Below are positions 5,740-6,074 of a DNA stretch of 6,074 nt, in pieces. Made by a program: the position numbers and the translations under genes. Position 1 is the first letter of the stretch; each line of letters begins with the position of its first letter. A model generated the notes under the pieces. That model did not search any database and was not told the origin of the DNA. It saw only the letters and a list, made by a program, of their open reading frames with translations. The DNA comes from Reyranella sp. (GTDB taxonomy: Bacteria; Pseudomonadota; Alphaproteobacteria; Reyranellales; Reyranellaceae), in NCBI GenBank assembly GCA_016780605.1, contig JADHLS010000350.1, positions 1 through 6,074 of the forward strand, written 5' to 3'.

Positions 5740-5761
5740 TGGTGCCCGAGACGGAATCGAA
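5740..5761 (-). other. Possible tRNA 3'-end fragment (att-like site)
   Basis: On the - strand the 22 bases read TTCGATTCC, then GTCTCGGGCACCA. This has a T-loop (TTCGATT), the 3' side of a T-stem, a 3' acceptor strand and an encoded CCA, closest to the tRNA-Phe pattern I know (TTCGATTCC...GGGCACCA). It is one base short of a proper 3' half, and the bases upstream (GCCAT) do not pair as the other T-stem side, so no whole tRNA is present. Such 3' ends are the usual crossover sites of tyrosine-recombinase elements. The match is short and could be chance. Confidence 0.4.
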
Positions 5762-5815
5762 ATGGCGATCCGATGGCCGATTTTGCTGGCCTTTTGGTCG
5801 CCCGAACACGTCAAA

Positions 5816-5838
5816 ATACCAACAGCGATACCAACAGC
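5816..5838. repeat. Tandem pair of 11-bp repeats (ATACCAACAGC)
   Basis: ATACCAACAGC occurs at 5816-5826 and 5828-5838, separated by one G, giving a 12-bp period. It lies 54 bp from the tRNA-like fragment, on the side where the element would begin. Short direct repeats of this kind beside an att core often bind an integrase's arm domain; that role is inferred from position only. Confidence 0.5.
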
Positions 5839-6074
5839 ATAGGCTCATGAGGCGATTTGCTTATTGCCGTCGCGCACATTGTCGCAGATATAAGAGGGCA
5901 ATCCTCCCCTATGCGGGCCGAATATAGCCCAGTATGGCGCAGCTGGATGCGCGCAGTTCCGCGATGTTGCTCACAATCTTGAACGACCGTCGTTTTCCTC
6001 TGACGTCGCTTGATGGTTGAGCAAGTCTTGCCCATGCGTAGGCTCTTGCTGCGTGTAACAACGAACACGCAAAA

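Larger units (their letters stand above)
5559..6074. other. Non-coding stretch to the right edge
   Basis: I find no convincing gene here. The open frames of 60-120 codons overlap each other, have unremarkable composition and lack signal peptides or recognisable motifs. The stretch includes the upstream region of the serine hydrolase (no clear promoter found), a possible tRNA 3'-end fragment at 5740-5761, a tandem repeat at 5816-5838, and a short perfect palindrome, AACGAC-C-GTCGTT, at 5982-5994. The mix of stops and mild AT enrichment would suit flanking or edge DNA of an integrated element. Confidence 0.45.

Noticed and set aside
5811..6068. 85-codon - strand frame ending in MLLVSLLVF
   Set aside because: The hydrophobic end is only the translation of the tandem ATACCAACAGC repeat. 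The rest has no motif and no supported start.
1..6074. CRISPR array, toxin-antitoxin pair, retron or phage defence genes
   Set aside because: No regularly spaced repeats, reverse transcriptase, nuclease or toxin-like small gene pairs were found on either strand.

Overview
The window looks like chromosomal accessory DNA from a high-GC alphaproteobacterium, most likely Hyphomicrobiales or a relative (Bradyrhizobium or Reyranella type). The basis is the GC-rich third-position codon use, solitary ABC_sub_bind-family substrate-binding proteins without permease or ATPase genes, and an intergenic repeat whose translation begins MSALDPKRP, a signature I associate with that group. This placement is inference; no rRNA or marker gene is present.

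Left part (1-2380): the 3' end of an unrecognised gene on the + strand meets a two-gene unit on the - strand. That unit is an ABC-type substrate-binding protein (SBP-A, GTG at 2380) followed by a two-domain GNAT acetyltransferase, joined by an ATGA stop/start overlap. SBP-A is broken by a frameshift near 2092: the N-terminal 96 residues and the C-terminal 241 residues lie in different frames.

Middle part (2381-4305): a 108-bp divergent intergenic region carries two overlapping, oppositely facing promoter candidates. To its right is a small VOC-fold protein (probable Fe(II)-dependent extradiol-dioxygenase or glyoxalase-like enzyme). Next come a perfect 11-bp-arm hairpin, a 117-bp remnant of a second substrate-binding protein on the - strand (SBP-C), a degenerate intergenic repeat, and an intact substrate-binding protein on the + strand (SBP-B, 339 aa). 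Three different members of one binding-protein family therefore lie within 3 kb, in three states: intact, frameshifted and almost erased. A plausible reading is uptake of a small organic compound and its modification or cleavage by the VOC enzyme, but no permease or ATPase is present and the ligand cannot be read from sequence.

Right part (4306-6074): base composition drops. Hand-counted lines give 26/60 and 32/60 G+C here against 45/60 inside SBP-B. It holds one - strand gene, an exported serine hydrolase of the beta-lactamase/penicillin-binding fold that seems cut off just after its third active-site motif. Beyond it are about 500 bp without a convincing gene, including what looks like a 22-bp tRNA 3' end and a tandem pair of 11-bp repeats, the sort of arrangement left by a tRNA-targeting integrative element. 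I see no new defence system, RNA machine or CRISPR-like array. The interest lies in gene decay, repeats and a possible island edge.
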